The notes: a model not told the origin generated them from the letters alone. A DNA stretch of 35,590 nt from Thermoplasmata archaeon (GCA_007129655.1 SKVC01000063.1:1-35590); one strand, 5' to 3'. Positions 8,200 to 15,962 are shown, counted from the first letter of the stretch. Translations and numbers: made by a program.

Positions 8200-9714
8200 A
8201 AAAACAACTAAGAATCCAAAATACACCATGAAATAAAAGTTATTGGTAGTTGGAAGGTCTTTAAAGCGTTCTCCGAGTTTTTCGATCCCGGTATATTCCA
8301 GCATATTCATCGATAAGAACAAAAAGAACAATGCTCCAGCGGCTCCCAGAAGTAATATATCGACTAAAACTAAAGTGGGATAAAGATAGATACCCAATGC
8401 TATGGAAAGGGCTGCAGGTATAGCGGATATGAATGAACGAGGAGTAACCCGTGTATCAAGTTGTTTATCGTATCCACCATGCCATAACAAATAGTTCATC
8501 TTAAACATTATCAATAGGGCTAAAACGAAGGCGGATTGAAAGAGGAATGCTTCCATTCTACTCAGGCCTATTAGAAGCTCGTTTTTAGCATAAGCGTTCA
8601 AAGACGGAGACATACTACCCAAGGCAAAAGAAAGCATGATCACAGATATGAATATCAGCATATGATGTCGATAAGTTAGATCTCTTATGTTCCTGGTTTT
8701 CTGTTGGTCGGAGATGGTTCCGGTGGTCAAAAATAAACCAACGGTAACTATAGCGTGTGCGAAAACGTAGTATGTCACTCCCATGAAATTCTCCGTCGCT
8801 ATCCCAACCAGTACTATTCCCATGAGTCCGATAGAAGCATAGGCAAGTAGACGCCATACGTCGTTTTGGAACATGGCCATGATAAAACCGAAAAATATGC
8901 TTGCAAAGGCGACTATCATCAGTAATTGGGATAGATGATTCATGGGTAAATAGATGGTGAATAATAGCATGGCATATATCGGTGCCCTCCTCGTCATACC
9001 GGCGAGAAGGGCGCATATGGGAGTATCTGATTCCGAATATACGTCCGGTAACCAGAAATGTAGAGGGAATATACCTGTTTTCAATATCATCGCGGTGAAG
9101 GCCAGGGCGATAGCTATGTCGATCTCACGAGAGCGGGTGATGTTTTCCCGTATCAATTCAAAATTCAGAGAGCCGGTGTTCGCGTAGATTATACCTATTG
9201 ATAGTAGAAATAGATAAGAAGCTATTATCGAGAATATCAAGTATCTGAAAGCTGCTTTCTGGGCCCTTTCACCGCCGGAAAAAGCAACTAAAGCAAAGGC
9301 CGATGCGGAAGCGAGCTCCATCAGAACGAATATATTGAAAAGGTCTTTGCTCAGGAAAACTCCCATCATACCGGCATGCATGATCAGTATCAAACCAAAG
9401 AATTTGTTTTTTCTAGGTTCATCTTGGTAATAAAAGAGAGAATAGAAACCGACTATTCCGAAAACTATGAGCTCTGCTACTAAGAAATATCTGCTATAGT
9501 TGTCCAATCCGATAGCTATGCCGGAGATAGGCTGCCATCCCCCTACGACCATATCTATATCTACGGGTGTACTGTGAAAGATGAATATAAGAGCCGGAGA
9601 AAGTATACCTGCCATGAAGAGTATGTTGGTCAAATGTTTGTGATCGTTTATGAGGCTTGTTAACAATAAAACCATAGCGAAGAATAGTGCCAGTACAACC
9701 ATCATAACTAACAT
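8182..9714 (-). CDS. mrpD: Mrp/Mbh-type antiporter subunit D (NuoM/ND4-like)
   Basis: Large ion-translocating membrane subunit related to MrpD, MbhH and NuoM. About 14 membrane helices span the 510 residues. Family landmarks are a helix-5 glutamate in LMELASASAFALVAF, and KTGIFPLHFWLPDVY with the helix-7 lysine. In the following helix, where relatives usually have a lysine before GVYA, the sequence is GMTRRAPIYA, so two arginines replace it. It is the last gene of the eight-gene operon and overlaps mrpC by 7 nt. Either proton or sodium could be moved; the sequence does not say which. Confidence 0.92.
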   Translation of the reverse strand: MLVMMVVLALFFAMVLLLTSLINDHKHLTNILFMAGILSPALIFIFHSTPVDIDMVVGGWQPISGIAIGLDNYSRYFLVAELIVFGIVGFYSLFYYQDEPRKNKFFGLILIMHAGMMGVFLSKDLFNIFVLMELASASAFALVAFSGGERAQKAAFRYLIFSIIASYLFLLSIGIIYANTGSLNFELIRENITRSREIDIAIALAFTAMILKTGIFPLHFWLPDVYSESDTPICALLAGMTRRAPIYAMLLFTIYLPMNHLSQLLMIVAFASIFFGFIMAMFQNDVWRLLAYASIGLMGIVLVGIATENFMGVTYYVFAHAIVTVGLFLTTGTISDQQKTRNIRDLTYRHHMLIFISVIMLSFALGSMSPSLNAYAKNELLIGLSRMEAFLFQSAFVLALLIMFKMNYLLWHGGYDKQLDTRVTPRSFISAIPAALSIALGIYLYPTLVLVDILLLGAAGALFFLFLSMNMLEYTGIEKLGERFKDLPTTNNFYFMVYFGFLVVFLLYTF

Positions 9715-10022
9715 TCAACCATTGCCTCCAGCTGCTTCTCTCGTTTCATCTTGATGATCATGGCCAAACCAAGAGAAGTGATCGCTACATCTACTACTAA
9801 AGTGGTTATCATAAGTGCCGCCGGTAGAGGGTCAACCGCGGTTTCTACAGGATATATCGGGTATCCGCCTCCTTCTACATAACCGATACCAACGAAGAAT
9901 AGGACAAGACCGACGGAAAGTATGTTGACTGAAATAAGCTGTTTGATGAGATTCTTCTTCACCATAAGGCCGTACATGCCTATGAGCATTATCAGTATCC
10001 CTACATTGGTAGCGTTCAGCAT
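9708..10022 (-). CDS. mrpC: Mrp antiporter subunit C (NuoK-like)
   Basis: A 104-aa, three-helix subunit of the MrpC/MbhG/NuoK family. The segment VDPLPAALMITTLVVDVAITSLGLAMIIKM carries the conserved DPLPxALxxTxIV pattern, and the first two helices (GILIMLIGMYGLMVKKNLIKQLISVNIL) fit NuoK. It forms part of the membrane ion-transfer module with subunits A and D. It begins one base after the end of mrpB and overlaps mrpD by 7 nt, so it is translated as part of the same message. Confidence 0.92.
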   Translation of the reverse strand: MLNATNVGILIMLIGMYGLMVKKNLIKQLISVNILSVGLVLFFVGIGYVEGGGYPIYPVETAVDPLPAALMITTLVVDVAITSLGLAMIIKMKREKQLEAMVEC

Positions 10023-10023
10023 T

Positions 10024-10437
10024 TCAAAACCACCTCAATAATGCGTAGTAAATAACCATGAAACCGGCTCCGACCTTAAGACCGACAAAGATGTTGAATA
10101 AGGGGATCATACCTCCGCTTATTGGAAGGCCGAAGGTTCCCCTGTGTAAAAAATTGTAGAACATGGCTCCGAAAACAAGTCCGATGGATACCATGATAAG
10201 TATGCTTATGGCCATAATGTTTTCGATCATTTTGAACCAGGTCTCGTTTACCTTCTCTTCCAGATTTTTTGAGCCATGGGCTGTCATGAGTAAGATGATG
10301 CTCACTGCGAGAATAACTCCAGCCTGGAAGCCTCCACCGGGAGTTAGGTGTCCGTAGAGCATTATGTAAATTGAATAAGTTACTAGAAAGGGGCTAACCA
10401 TCTTGGTGGTGGTCCTGACGATGTTGCTCATCATCAT
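10024..10437 (-). CDS. mrpB: Mrp antiporter subunit B
   Basis: A 137-aa, four-helix membrane protein with the MrpB/MbhF hallmark LTPGGGFQAGVILAVSIIL after an N-terminal helix beginning RTTTKMVSPFLVTYSIYI. Three successive ATG codons occur at the N-terminus (MMMSN); the first forms an ATGA overlap with the stop of the upstream gene, which supports start 10437. It belongs to the same coupled operon. Confidence 0.92.
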   Translation of the reverse strand: MMMSNIVRTTTKMVSPFLVTYSIYIMLYGHLTPGGGFQAGVILAVSIILLMTAHGSKNLEEKVNETWFKMIENIMAISILIMVSIGLVFGAMFYNFLHRGTFGLPISGGMIPLFNIFVGLKVGAGFMVIYYALLRWF

Positions 10438-10697
10438 TTGCTCTCATCCTCCAAGAGTAGATATGAGCCCAAAACACCGGTAAAGAATATCATCGCTTCG
10501 ATAACACTGTCGTAGAGTCTCCAATCGGCCAGAACACCCATGACAAGGTTTGATACTCCTACTTCTTCCCAATTTTCTACGTAATGTTCGTAGCTGACCA
10601 TGTCGTCAGAACGAGAATACTCCATGGGAAGTAGTACGTAAGCGAGAGATAGCACTAGTAATAATGCCACCAGCCTTTTCAGATTATCCGCGGTCAT
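10434..10697 (-). CDS. Small MbhE-like subunit (C-terminal MrpA / N-terminal MrpB type)
   Basis: An 87-aa protein with an N-terminal helix, a hydrophilic loop of ~30 residues, and a second helix. The segment LVMGVLADWRLYDSVIEAMIFFTGVLG matches the part of MrpA's C-terminal region that reads 'VxxILVDFRGxDTLGE' in relatives, which in membrane-bound hydrogenases is the separate subunit MbhE. The name rests on this motif and on its position. It overlaps its upstream neighbour by 14 nt and the next gene by 4 nt (ATGA). Confidence 0.8.
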   Translation of the reverse strand: MTADNLKRLVALLLVLSLAYVLLPMEYSRSDDMVSYEHYVENWEEVGVSNLVMGVLADWRLYDSVIEAMIFFTGVLGSYLLLEDESK

Positions 10698-10923
10698 CCC
10701 TCACCTCCTCTATCGTATAAAGGAACAAACCGATGATTATACCACCGACGACAAGGGCAGATAACGCTACATCAGGGGCTTTTAGCATGAAAAGTGCGGT
10801 TCCGAATACCAGTGTCAATAGAGATAGTTCTATCACAGAACCTATCAGGTTCTTTTCTTCCACTGCGATGATGGCTAGGATCACCATCAATATCAGTACT
10901 ATTTCAAAAACCATCTCGTGCAT
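10684..10923 (-). CDS. Small MbhD-like subunit (DUF4040)
   Basis: A 79-aa, three-helix membrane protein whose KAPDVALSALVVGGIIIGLFLYT matches the DUF4040 / MbhD pattern (APDVAxTEAxVG), equivalent to a segment of the C-terminal part of MrpA. In Mrp antiporters of the seven-subunit type this segment is fused to the large ND5-like domain; here, as in Mbh hydrogenases, it stands alone. It overlaps mrpG by 20 nt and the MbhE-like gene by 14 nt. Confidence 0.85.
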   Translation of the reverse strand: MHEMVFEIVLILMVILAIIAVEEKNLIGSVIELSLLTLVFGTALFMLKAPDVALSALVVGGIIIGLFLYTIEEVRDDRG

Positions 10924-11218
10924 AGATATCTATTATCCCTTCTGGTTCTACCCCTGATTTGTGTGCACCTCTTGCTATAGCATGGGCTATCATAGGGTTT
11001 ATCATGGCTATCAAAAATGCCAGTATCAAGAATTTGACCTTTATCAACATGGGTGCCTCCGCCACGATAGTTAGAGCTATCAGTATGCTCATGGCACCCC
11101 CGGTATCGCACTTGGTAGATGCATGAAGTCGGGTATAAACATCAGGAAATCGAAGGACTCCTATACTACCTGTGATCATCAGTATCACACCCAGTAATAA
11201 AAACACATATTCTATCAT
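10904..11218 (-). CDS. mrpG: Mrp antiporter subunit G
   Basis: A 104-aa, three-helix subunit of the MrpG/MbhC family with the signature GSIGVLRFPDVYTRLHASTKCDTGG (quoted in part as LRFPDVYTRLHASTK). It overlaps the stop of mrpF as ATGA, a typical coupled start, and overlaps the next gene by 20 nt. The C-terminal ~20 residues are hydrophilic and longer than the minimal family form. Confidence 0.92.
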   Translation of the reverse strand: MIEYVFLLLGVILMITGSIGVLRFPDVYTRLHASTKCDTGGAMSILIALTIVAEAPMLIKVKFLILAFLIAMINPMIAHAIARGAHKSGVEPEGIIDIYARDGF

Positions 11219-11499
11219 GTAGCTTTTTCACCTCTTTCAAAATGTTTTGCGAGGATCAGTGAGCCAACAGTATTCATCATTAGAAGTACTATGGCTAGGT
11301 CTATCAGCAGGTATTCTCCTTTAAGAAATGCTAGTAATGCAATAACTATGGTGATCTTGGTGCTTATTGTATTAAATCCGACGATCCTATCAGGAGTTGT
11401 GGGACCTACCATCAATCTATAGACCAAAATGATCGATGTAAAAAGCACTACGAACAGCGCAATTGTGAACGGGCTCACCAGAAGATATTCTTTAACCAT
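11215..11499 (-). CDS. mrpF: Mrp antiporter subunit F
   Basis: A 94-aa, three-helix protein with the MrpF/MbhB motif GPTTPDRIVGFNTISTKITI and a second helix containing YLLIDLAIVLLMMNTVGS. Small hydrophobic subunit needed for assembly of the antiporter module. Its 5' end lies within the last 25 nt of mrpE, and its stop overlaps mrpG as ATGA. Confidence 0.92.
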   Translation of the reverse strand: MVKEYLLVSPFTIALFVVLFTSIILVYRLMVGPTTPDRIVGFNTISTKITIVIALLAFLKGEYLLIDLAIVLLMMNTVGSLILAKHFERGEKAT

Positions 11500-12080
11500 T
11501 CTTCTATGTCTCCTTTGATCATCGATCCTGCTTTATCTCTATCCATGGTTTCTACATCTATCCAATGTACGTAAAGCTTTGATTCATCCAGTTTACGAAC
11601 AGTGTCTATGGTCATCGTTCCGGGAGTTAATGTTATCGAGTTGGCCAATATGGTCAGACCGGTTTGAGAGTGAAGGTCCGAATCTATCTTCACTATCCCG
11701 GGATTGATGTCTAAAAATATAGCGTGTTTCATCACTTTGAGATTGCTTTCCAGCAGCCTGAAGGCCATGATGAAGATGTATTGTGGTATGTAAAGTAGAA
11801 GTATCCGTAGTGTTTTGATCACTACATTACCGGAGCTCTGTATATCTCCGGTGAACATATCGTACATCAACAGTGAAACTATGAAAGTAACGATTGAACC
11901 GATCAGGATATTCTGCCAGTGAAAAGAAGCGCTCACTACCATCCAGAAGATCATCAATGCAAACCAGGTGATCGCCGTTTTCTCCCATCTAGGTAATTTT
12001 TGAGATTCAAAACTATCAAGCAGAGCCCTTTTATTGACCTCTTCTATCCTCTCTTTAAGATACAGTGGGATTCTACTCAT
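11475..12080 (-). CDS. mrpE: Mrp antiporter subunit E
   Basis: A 201-aa protein of the MrpE/MbhA family: two or three membrane helices in residues ~30-110 followed by a soluble C-terminal part with the conserved run LTILANSITLTPGTMTID. It carries an N-terminal cytosolic extension of about 30 charged residues (SRIPLYLKERIEEVNK) that is longer than usual. It is the first gene of the operon; ATAATATAACC on the minus strand 24-34 nt upstream supports the ATG at 12080 and a leaderless mRNA. Confidence 0.92.
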   Translation of the reverse strand: MSRIPLYLKERIEEVNKRALLDSFESQKLPRWEKTAITWFALMIFWMVVSASFHWQNILIGSIVTFIVSLLMYDMFTGDIQSSGNVVIKTLRILLLYIPQYIFIMAFRLLESNLKVMKHAIFLDINPGIVKIDSDLHSQTGLTILANSITLTPGTMTIDTVRKLDESKLYVHWIDVETMDRDKAGSMIKGDIEEWLKNIFW

Positions 12081-12103
12081 ATCAGGTAGTGTATAACTGT
12101 GTA

Positions 12104-12114
12104 GGTTATATTAT
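12104..12114 (-). promoter_or_regulatory. TATA-like box of the mrp operon
   Basis: The minus strand reads ATAATATAACC, 24-34 nt before the mrpE ATG. It sits in the short gap downstream of rpl37e, so the antiporter genes have their own promoter rather than depending on lsm-rpl37e. Confidence 0.5.
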
Positions 12115-12138
12115 TTTTGGAACTCGGTATAGATCGCT

Positions 12139-12306
12139 TCAGTGTTGTTTTGCCCAAGCAAAGCTCTTGAGTCTAGCGGTTTTACCGAAGCCACAAGCAG
12201 CGCAAACCTTCTTCCGGACGTGAAAGGATTTCTTTCCACATCTCCGGCATACGATGTGTGTCTTGCCTTTGGAACGCTTTCCCTTTGATGGTGTACCTTT
12301 ACTCAT
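12139..12306 (-). CDS. rpl37e: Large ribosomal subunit protein eL37 (L37e)
   Basis: A 55-aa gene too short for the ORF track, read from ATG at 12306 to TGA at 12139. The product begins [17 protein letters not shown], then [22 protein letters not shown] and ends KSFAWAKQH. The zinc finger CxxC-x14-CxxC and the basic N-terminus are exactly those of archaeal L37e, a structural protein of the large ribosomal subunit. It starts 12 nt after lsm; the lsm-rpl37e pair is a conserved arrangement in archaea. Confidence 0.96.
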   Translation of the reverse strand: MSKGTPSKGKRSKGKTHIVCRRCGKKSFHVRKKVCAACGFGKTARLKSFAWAKQH

Positions 12307-12318
12307 ATTTCATCGCCT

Positions 12319-12540
12319 CTATGGAGAAACATATACGACGTTATCGCCGCGTACTAGAGCTTTTTTTAGCGTACGAGTTTCTTCTCCGTCTATGAACTCT
12401 TTCACATCCTTCATCACTAGATTTAGATGAGGGTCATAGCCTTCGAGCACACCGCGGTATTCCTTACCATACCGGAGCTCGACTATGATGTGATTGCCTA
12501 TGTTCTTGTTAAGCACGGAGAGTGGTTTGTTATCAGTCAT
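12319..12540 (-). CDS. Sm-like archaeal RNA-binding protein (SmAP/LSm)
   Basis: A 73-aa Sm-fold protein. Sm1 motif: VELRYGKEYRGVLEGYDPHLNLVMKD in part (GVLEGYDPHLNLVM); Sm2 motif: KKALVRGDNVVYVSP, with the RG-N residues that line the uridine-binding pocket. Such proteins form heptameric rings that bind U-rich RNA. It is co-transcribed with rpl37e. A TATA-like CTTTAAGTA on the minus strand at 12565-12573 (25-33 nt upstream) supports a leaderless start. Confidence 0.95.
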   Translation of the reverse strand: MTDNKPLSVLNKNIGNHIIVELRYGKEYRGVLEGYDPHLNLVMKDVKEFIDGEETRTLKKALVRGDNVVYVSP

Positions 12541-12564
12541 GTTGTGCCCATTATATACTACCCC

Positions 12565-12573
12565 TACTTAAAG
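12565..12573 (-). promoter_or_regulatory. TATA-like box of lsm-rpl37e
   Basis: The minus strand reads CTTTAAGTA 25-33 nt upstream of the lsm ATG. A second AT-rich block, TAGTATATAA at 12551-12560, is closer to the start than expected for a TATA box, so the first is preferred. Confidence 0.35.
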
Positions 12574-12602
12574 CTAATGCTTCCCGATATAAGATATACA
12601 CA

Positions 12603-12612
12603 AAATATTAAA
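12603..12612 (+). promoter_or_regulatory. TATA-like box of tmk
   Basis: AAATATTAAA lies 24-33 nt upstream of the tmk ATG at 12636. No SD is seen in between, in agreement with a leaderless transcript. Confidence 0.5.
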
Positions 12613-12635
12613 CCGAACTATTCATTGAACACAAC

Positions 12636-13205
12636 ATGTCAAAGTTCGTAGTTTTCGAGGGTATCGACGGCTCGGGTAAATCTACCATAGCCAGGGAACT
12701 GGACATGTCCATCGGACAGCTTTTAATCACCAGCGAGCCGACGGACTCGGATGTGGGGCGGCTGGCCGATAAGGCGGCATACGAAGATACAACCCCGTAC
12801 CTGGAATTGTTTTTGTACCTGGCTGACAGAGCGGGGCATACAGAGTTTATAAAAAAAGAGATGACGAAAGGGTATAATGTACTCTGCGATAGATACTGGG
12901 GCTCCACAGCGGCTTATCAAGCGGCCCATGGGATGATGGAAATGGACTATCTGGTGGAGATACAGATGCCCTTCGTTCTGGAAGCGGATATCACGATCCT
13001 ATTCGACCTACCGGTAGAGGAAGCATTAAAACGGATCTCCGGCAGGGACGATACCAGCAAGTACGAGCGTATGAATTTTCTGGAAAAAGTGAGGGAGAAT
13101 TATCTCAAATTGGCACGGGAGCACGGCTGGGAGATCGTAGATGCCGGCAGAAGGCTGGAAGAAGTGAGAGAAGACGTGCTGGCGTTGGTCGAAAGTATAT
13201 TGTAA
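12636..13205 (+). CDS. tmk: Thymidylate kinase
   Basis: Phosphorylates dTMP to dTDP. P-loop FEGIDGSGKST at residues 7-17, the DR motif in LCDRYWGSTAAYQ, which places the catalytic arginine, and a LID region with FDLPVEEALKRISGRDD. The 189-aa length is at the short end for the family, but all motifs are in order. Base composition is visibly higher in G+C than the neighbouring genes. It is monocistronic, divergent from lsm-rpl37e, and borders the accessory island. Confidence 0.95.
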   Translation: MSKFVVFEGIDGSGKSTIARELDMSIGQLLITSEPTDSDVGRLADKAAYEDTTPYLELFLYLADRAGHTEFIKKEMTKGYNVLCDRYWGSTAAYQAAHGMMEMDYLVEIQMPFVLEADITILFDLPVEEALKRISGRDDTSKYERMNFLEKVRENYLKLAREHGWEIVDAGRRLEEVREDVLALVESIL

Positions 13206-13252
13206 AAATAAGAAAAAAAACATCACAAAATCTTCATCGATTTCTTGCGATT

Positions 13253-13286
13253 ATTTGCCCGTAAATTGCCATTAGAATGTCATTCA
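13253..13286 (+). repeat. Left copy of island direct repeat
   Basis: ATTTGCCCGTAAATTG followed by CCATTAGAATGTCATTCA matches, with two substitutions and a short indel, the sequence at 24415-24446 in the same orientation, 11.2 kb away. The two copies bracket the MntA-HepT/BNR/beta-helix region. No recombinase or tRNA target is visible, so it may be either an island boundary or two members of a dispersed repeat. Confidence 0.5.
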
Positions 13287-13307
13287 CCGCACCTTAACAA
13301 ACATCCT

Positions 13308-13367
13308 TCAACCCCACTTCCGCCTCCGCACACTCGTCGCCACCGTCACCGATAGTGATCCAAAATA
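13308..13367 (-). pseudogene. Decayed C-terminal tail of a BNR/PEF-CTERM protein
   Basis: Read on the minus strand, this stretch gives YFGSLSVTVATSVRRRKWG then a stop, closely resembling the end of the 447-aa BNR protein (FGN..VTVATRVRRKKER stop). The DNA CTCGTCGCCACCGTCACC at 13333-13350 is identical over 18 bases to 14644-14661 inside that gene. An in-frame stop lies just upstream of the tail, so nothing is expressed. It looks like the remnant of another copy of the family. Confidence 0.6.
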
Positions 13368-13386
13368 TCAAGTCTTATCACATTTT

Positions 13387-13722
13387 TCACAGATCATCCA
13401 GCATTTTCTCGAATGCTGATTTCAAAGGCGGGATCTCCTTCGTAACGGTGTTCCAAACCCTTTTGGTGTCCGCTCCGAAATAAGCATGGATCAGTTTGTT
13501 TCTCATCCCTACTATATCCCTCCAGGGGATTTCCGGATATTTCTCTCTTACTTCATCCGGAATATTCCTGACTGCTTCACCAATTATCTCTATCGACCTG
13601 ATCGTGGCATATATGGTTTTATCATCTTTACAAAAAGTGTCATAGTCCATACCCTCAACAAATTTCATACCCTTGTTCGCAGCATCGATCACATCCTGAA
13701 TGTAATCACCGACTTCCCTCAT
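13387..13722 (-). CDS. hepT: HepT-like HEPN toxin RNase
   Basis: A 111-aa HEPN (DUF86) protein. The RNase active-site motif Rx4HxY is present as R74-N-K-L-I-H79-A-Y81. In characterised MntA-HepT systems the toxin cleaves RNA and is silenced when its partner attaches AMP to the tyrosine of this motif. The gene overlaps mntA by 4 nt (ATGA), so antitoxin is made first and toxin translation is coupled. A role in phage defence or plasmid maintenance is known for the family; which applies here cannot be told. Confidence 0.92.
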   Translation of the reverse strand: MREVGDYIQDVIDAANKGMKFVEGMDYDTFCKDDKTIYATIRSIEIIGEAVRNIPDEVREKYPEIPWRDIVGMRNKLIHAYFGADTKRVWNTVTKEIPPLKSAFEKMLDDL

Positions 13723-14042
13723 GCGTAGACGACCTCTTTCATGATCTGTTTCCCTATCCGCGGCTTCAGTGCGGATTCCTCCACAAGGTCAACCTTCACC
13801 CCGAGAAGATCGCTGAGGTGGTTCTCGATCTCCACAAATTTCAACAAACCCAAATCCGCATCCTCTGAAAATTCAACCAGTATATCAAGGTCGCTCCCCT
13901 CACCAGCCTCGCTCCGCACATATGAACCGAAGATTCCGATCTTCTCGATTCCGTATTTTCTCCTCAATTCATTTTCATGTTCCTTGAGGATGTTTGTGAT
14001 TTCCGCGAGCTTATCATTTTTACCTTTCATATAATTTAACAA
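13719..14042 (-). CDS. mntA: MntA-like minimal nucleotidyltransferase antitoxin
   Basis: A 107-aa nucleotidyltransferase of the MNT family, with GS at residues 39-40, the metal-binding D51-L-D53 in [10 protein letters not shown] and a third aspartate at D85 (VDLVEE). It is expected to neutralise HepT by AMP transfer. The ORF starts at a TTG (14042) that has AGGAG 6 nt upstream; the in-frame ATG at 14030 would be 18 nt from that site, so the TTG start is favoured. It is the first gene of the pair and lies at the left of the island of surface-protein genes. Confidence 0.92.
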   Translation of the reverse strand: MLNYMKGKNDKLAEITNILKEHENELRRKYGIEKIGIFGSYVRSEAGEGSDLDILVEFSEDADLGLLKFVEIENHLSDLLGVKVDLVEESALKPRIGKQIMKEVVYA

Positions 14043-14134
14043 CGTTTTCTCCTAATTTTAACTTTCCCATCAAAAACAGGCTTGGAAATAATGCCATACG
14101 CGGTCTATAGAAGAACGAATCGAACGACATCAGC

Positions 14135-14602
14135 ATGAAGATTTCGGATGACCGGGGGATGACTTGGAACGAGCCGATCTCACTTTTGAAGCCGACGGAC
14201 AAGGTGGAACGTATCGAAATCGCCTCCGACGGCGACAAGGTGCTCGTGATGTGGGCGGCGTCAAGTTATTACCAGTTGATATACAGTACGAACGGGGGTG
14301 CGTCGTGGGAAGTGGATGTGAACGAGTACGAGTACACCGGTCGTTCATACCCTGCGGTTGATATCGAAAACGGATATATCTACGTGATCGCGGTGAAGTC
14401 TGCATCGACTACCGAGGAGCAGTCGGTGGGACTGACGGCTGAAGAGCCGCCTCTCGTTGGGACATATACCGAGTTGAAGTGGGGGCCCGAAGGCAGCGAA
14501 GAAGTTAACACGAAAAACCTCGAGATGGCTTATTCCGTCTCCGACATCGAAGTGGTTGGAGAAACGGTATACATCGCCGCTCTTTCTTCAGGGAAAAAAT
14601 GA
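14135..14602 (+). pseudogene. Fragment of a BNR/Asp-box repeat protein
   Basis: The open frame encodes 155 residues without a signal peptide and begins in the middle of a repeat: SDDRGMTW is an Asp-box (SxDxGxTW), STNGGASW a second one. Its layout parallels the C-terminal BNR part of the 865-codon ORF gene downstream (ISDDRGMTW/RSSDQGSTW; STNGGASW/SSDGGASW; VVGETVYIA/VTGETVHVA). Upstream the frame is closed by a TAG at about 14109, and a neighbouring frame reads AVYRR, so the 5' part is lost or frameshifted. The end, SSGKK, also comes abruptly. Probably a non-functional relic. Confidence 0.65.
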
Positions 14603-14618
14603 GTAAAACCTCGAATAT

Positions 14619-15962
14619 TTATCTTTCTTTTTTACGCCGTACCCTCGTCGCCACCGTCACCATCAACATCGTCGCAACCACCGGAACTACGATGTTACCG
14701 AACTCCGGTATCGGCTCGCCGAAGTCAGGGCTTCGCTTGTAGTATATTTCGGAGTTCCCGTCGCGTAGATCGTGCCATACGACATGCTTCATGTTATTGA
14801 CCAGAGCTATACTGGGTCGCCAGGAGTCGTTTGTAGCGTTAGTAAGCCTCAAATCGTCATTCCAGGAGATTCCACCGTCTAATGACTCTTTGAAATATAT
14901 TTCCGCATTCTCTCCGTCATCTATTCGATCAGCCCAAACTATATTGACTTCGTCACCTTGAACGGAAATATCGGGATTTGAGATGATCGGACTTGGACCG
15001 GAAAGTTGCTGCGCCGGATTCCACGTCACGCCGTTGTCCGTCGAGCGGCGGTAGTAGAGGTAGTAGTCCGGCTCCGACCCTGGCCACACTTGTTCCACCC
15101 AAACAATGTGGATGTTGGAGTTGTAAACAGCCATAGCAGATACCACTGAATCCGATGTAGTTTCGGATATTCTTCTTCCGAAGTCTTCATTTCCTAAACC
15201 GTCTTCCCATGTATATCCGTTGTCTTTTGAGATCATCCAATAAATTTGCCAATTCCCGTGTCTTCTATCACACCACGTAACAGCTATATTGGATTCATGG
15301 CCCGCCATCCTGGTTTGAGTGATCGCCGCCGGTGCATATGTTATTCTTCTATCGCTGTCGTCTCCCTGCCCGTTATCAAAGGTTTCACCACCATTTAAAC
15401 TTCTACGATAATATATCTCCCCGTCATCTCCATCTCTAAGGTCCATCCACGATATATGAACGTTAGAACTGTTCACGAATACTTTCGGCCCTTCGGAGTT
15501 ATGTCCGTCGTCGCTGGAGATCATCTGCTCGGTGAGCCAGGTTACGCCTCCGTCTTCCGAGCGGCGGTAGAAGATCTCCCATGCAGGTGTTTTCCAATCA
15601 CCCCAGACGATAGATACGTTGTTCCCTGCAAGTCCGACATCTGGCCAACTAGCCAAAACCCCACTATCAGAGATTTGAAATGGTGTACTCCATGTATTTC
15701 CTGAGTCTATCGATGACATATGATACACTTCAGTAGTATCATCGCTCCAACCTTCATAAGAGATATGAAGGGAAGAACTGTAAACATCTATATTTGCTTT
15801 ATAACCATGTGTCGGAGGATATGTCAACCTGATGTCCTCGCTCCAATTCTCCAGCGGTCCTTCTGAGACCTCAGGTGTTCCGGCAATCATATTAATAGGA
15901 ACGAAAAGTGATACAACCAGAATAACCGTCAAGGCTACCGTGCAGATTACCTTCGTCCTCAT
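14619..15962 (-). CDS. Secreted BNR/Asp-box repeat protein with PEF-CTERM-like tail (B1)
   Basis: A 447-aa exported protein. Residues 1-28 form a signal peptide (TKVICTVALTVILVVSLFVP). From ~38 to ~410 there are about seven beta-propeller-type repeats, many with an Asp-box: SEDGGVTW, SLNGGETF, SKDNGYTW, STDNGVTW, SLDGGISW; each is followed by a strand like IVWxDxRxG. The C-terminus has PEFGNIVVPV, a hydrophobic helix, then RVRRKKER, which is the layout of PEF-CTERM sorting signals processed by an archaeosortase; no archaeosortase is in the window. Asp-box propellers occur in sialidases but no catalytic residues can be assigned, so a binding or adhesive role is equally likely. It is a paralogue of the 462-aa protein at 18676. 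Confidence 0.85.
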   Translation of the reverse strand: MRTKVICTVALTVILVVSLFVPINMIAGTPEVSEGPLENWSEDIRLTYPPTHGYKANIDVYSSSLHISYEGWSDDTTEVYHMSSIDSGNTWSTPFQISDSGVLASWPDVGLAGNNVSIVWGDWKTPAWEIFYRRSEDGGVTWLTEQMISSDDGHNSEGPKVFVNSSNVHISWMDLRDGDDGEIYYRRSLNGGETFDNGQGDDSDRRITYAPAAITQTRMAGHESNIAVTWCDRRHGNWQIYWMISKDNGYTWEDGLGNEDFGRRISETTSDSVVSAMAVYNSNIHIVWVEQVWPGSEPDYYLYYRRSTDNGVTWNPAQQLSGPSPIISNPDISVQGDEVNIVWADRIDDGENAEIYFKESLDGGISWNDDLRLTNATNDSWRPSIALVNNMKHVVWHDLRDGNSEIYYKRSPDFGEPIPEFGNIVVPVVATMLMVTVATRVRRKKER

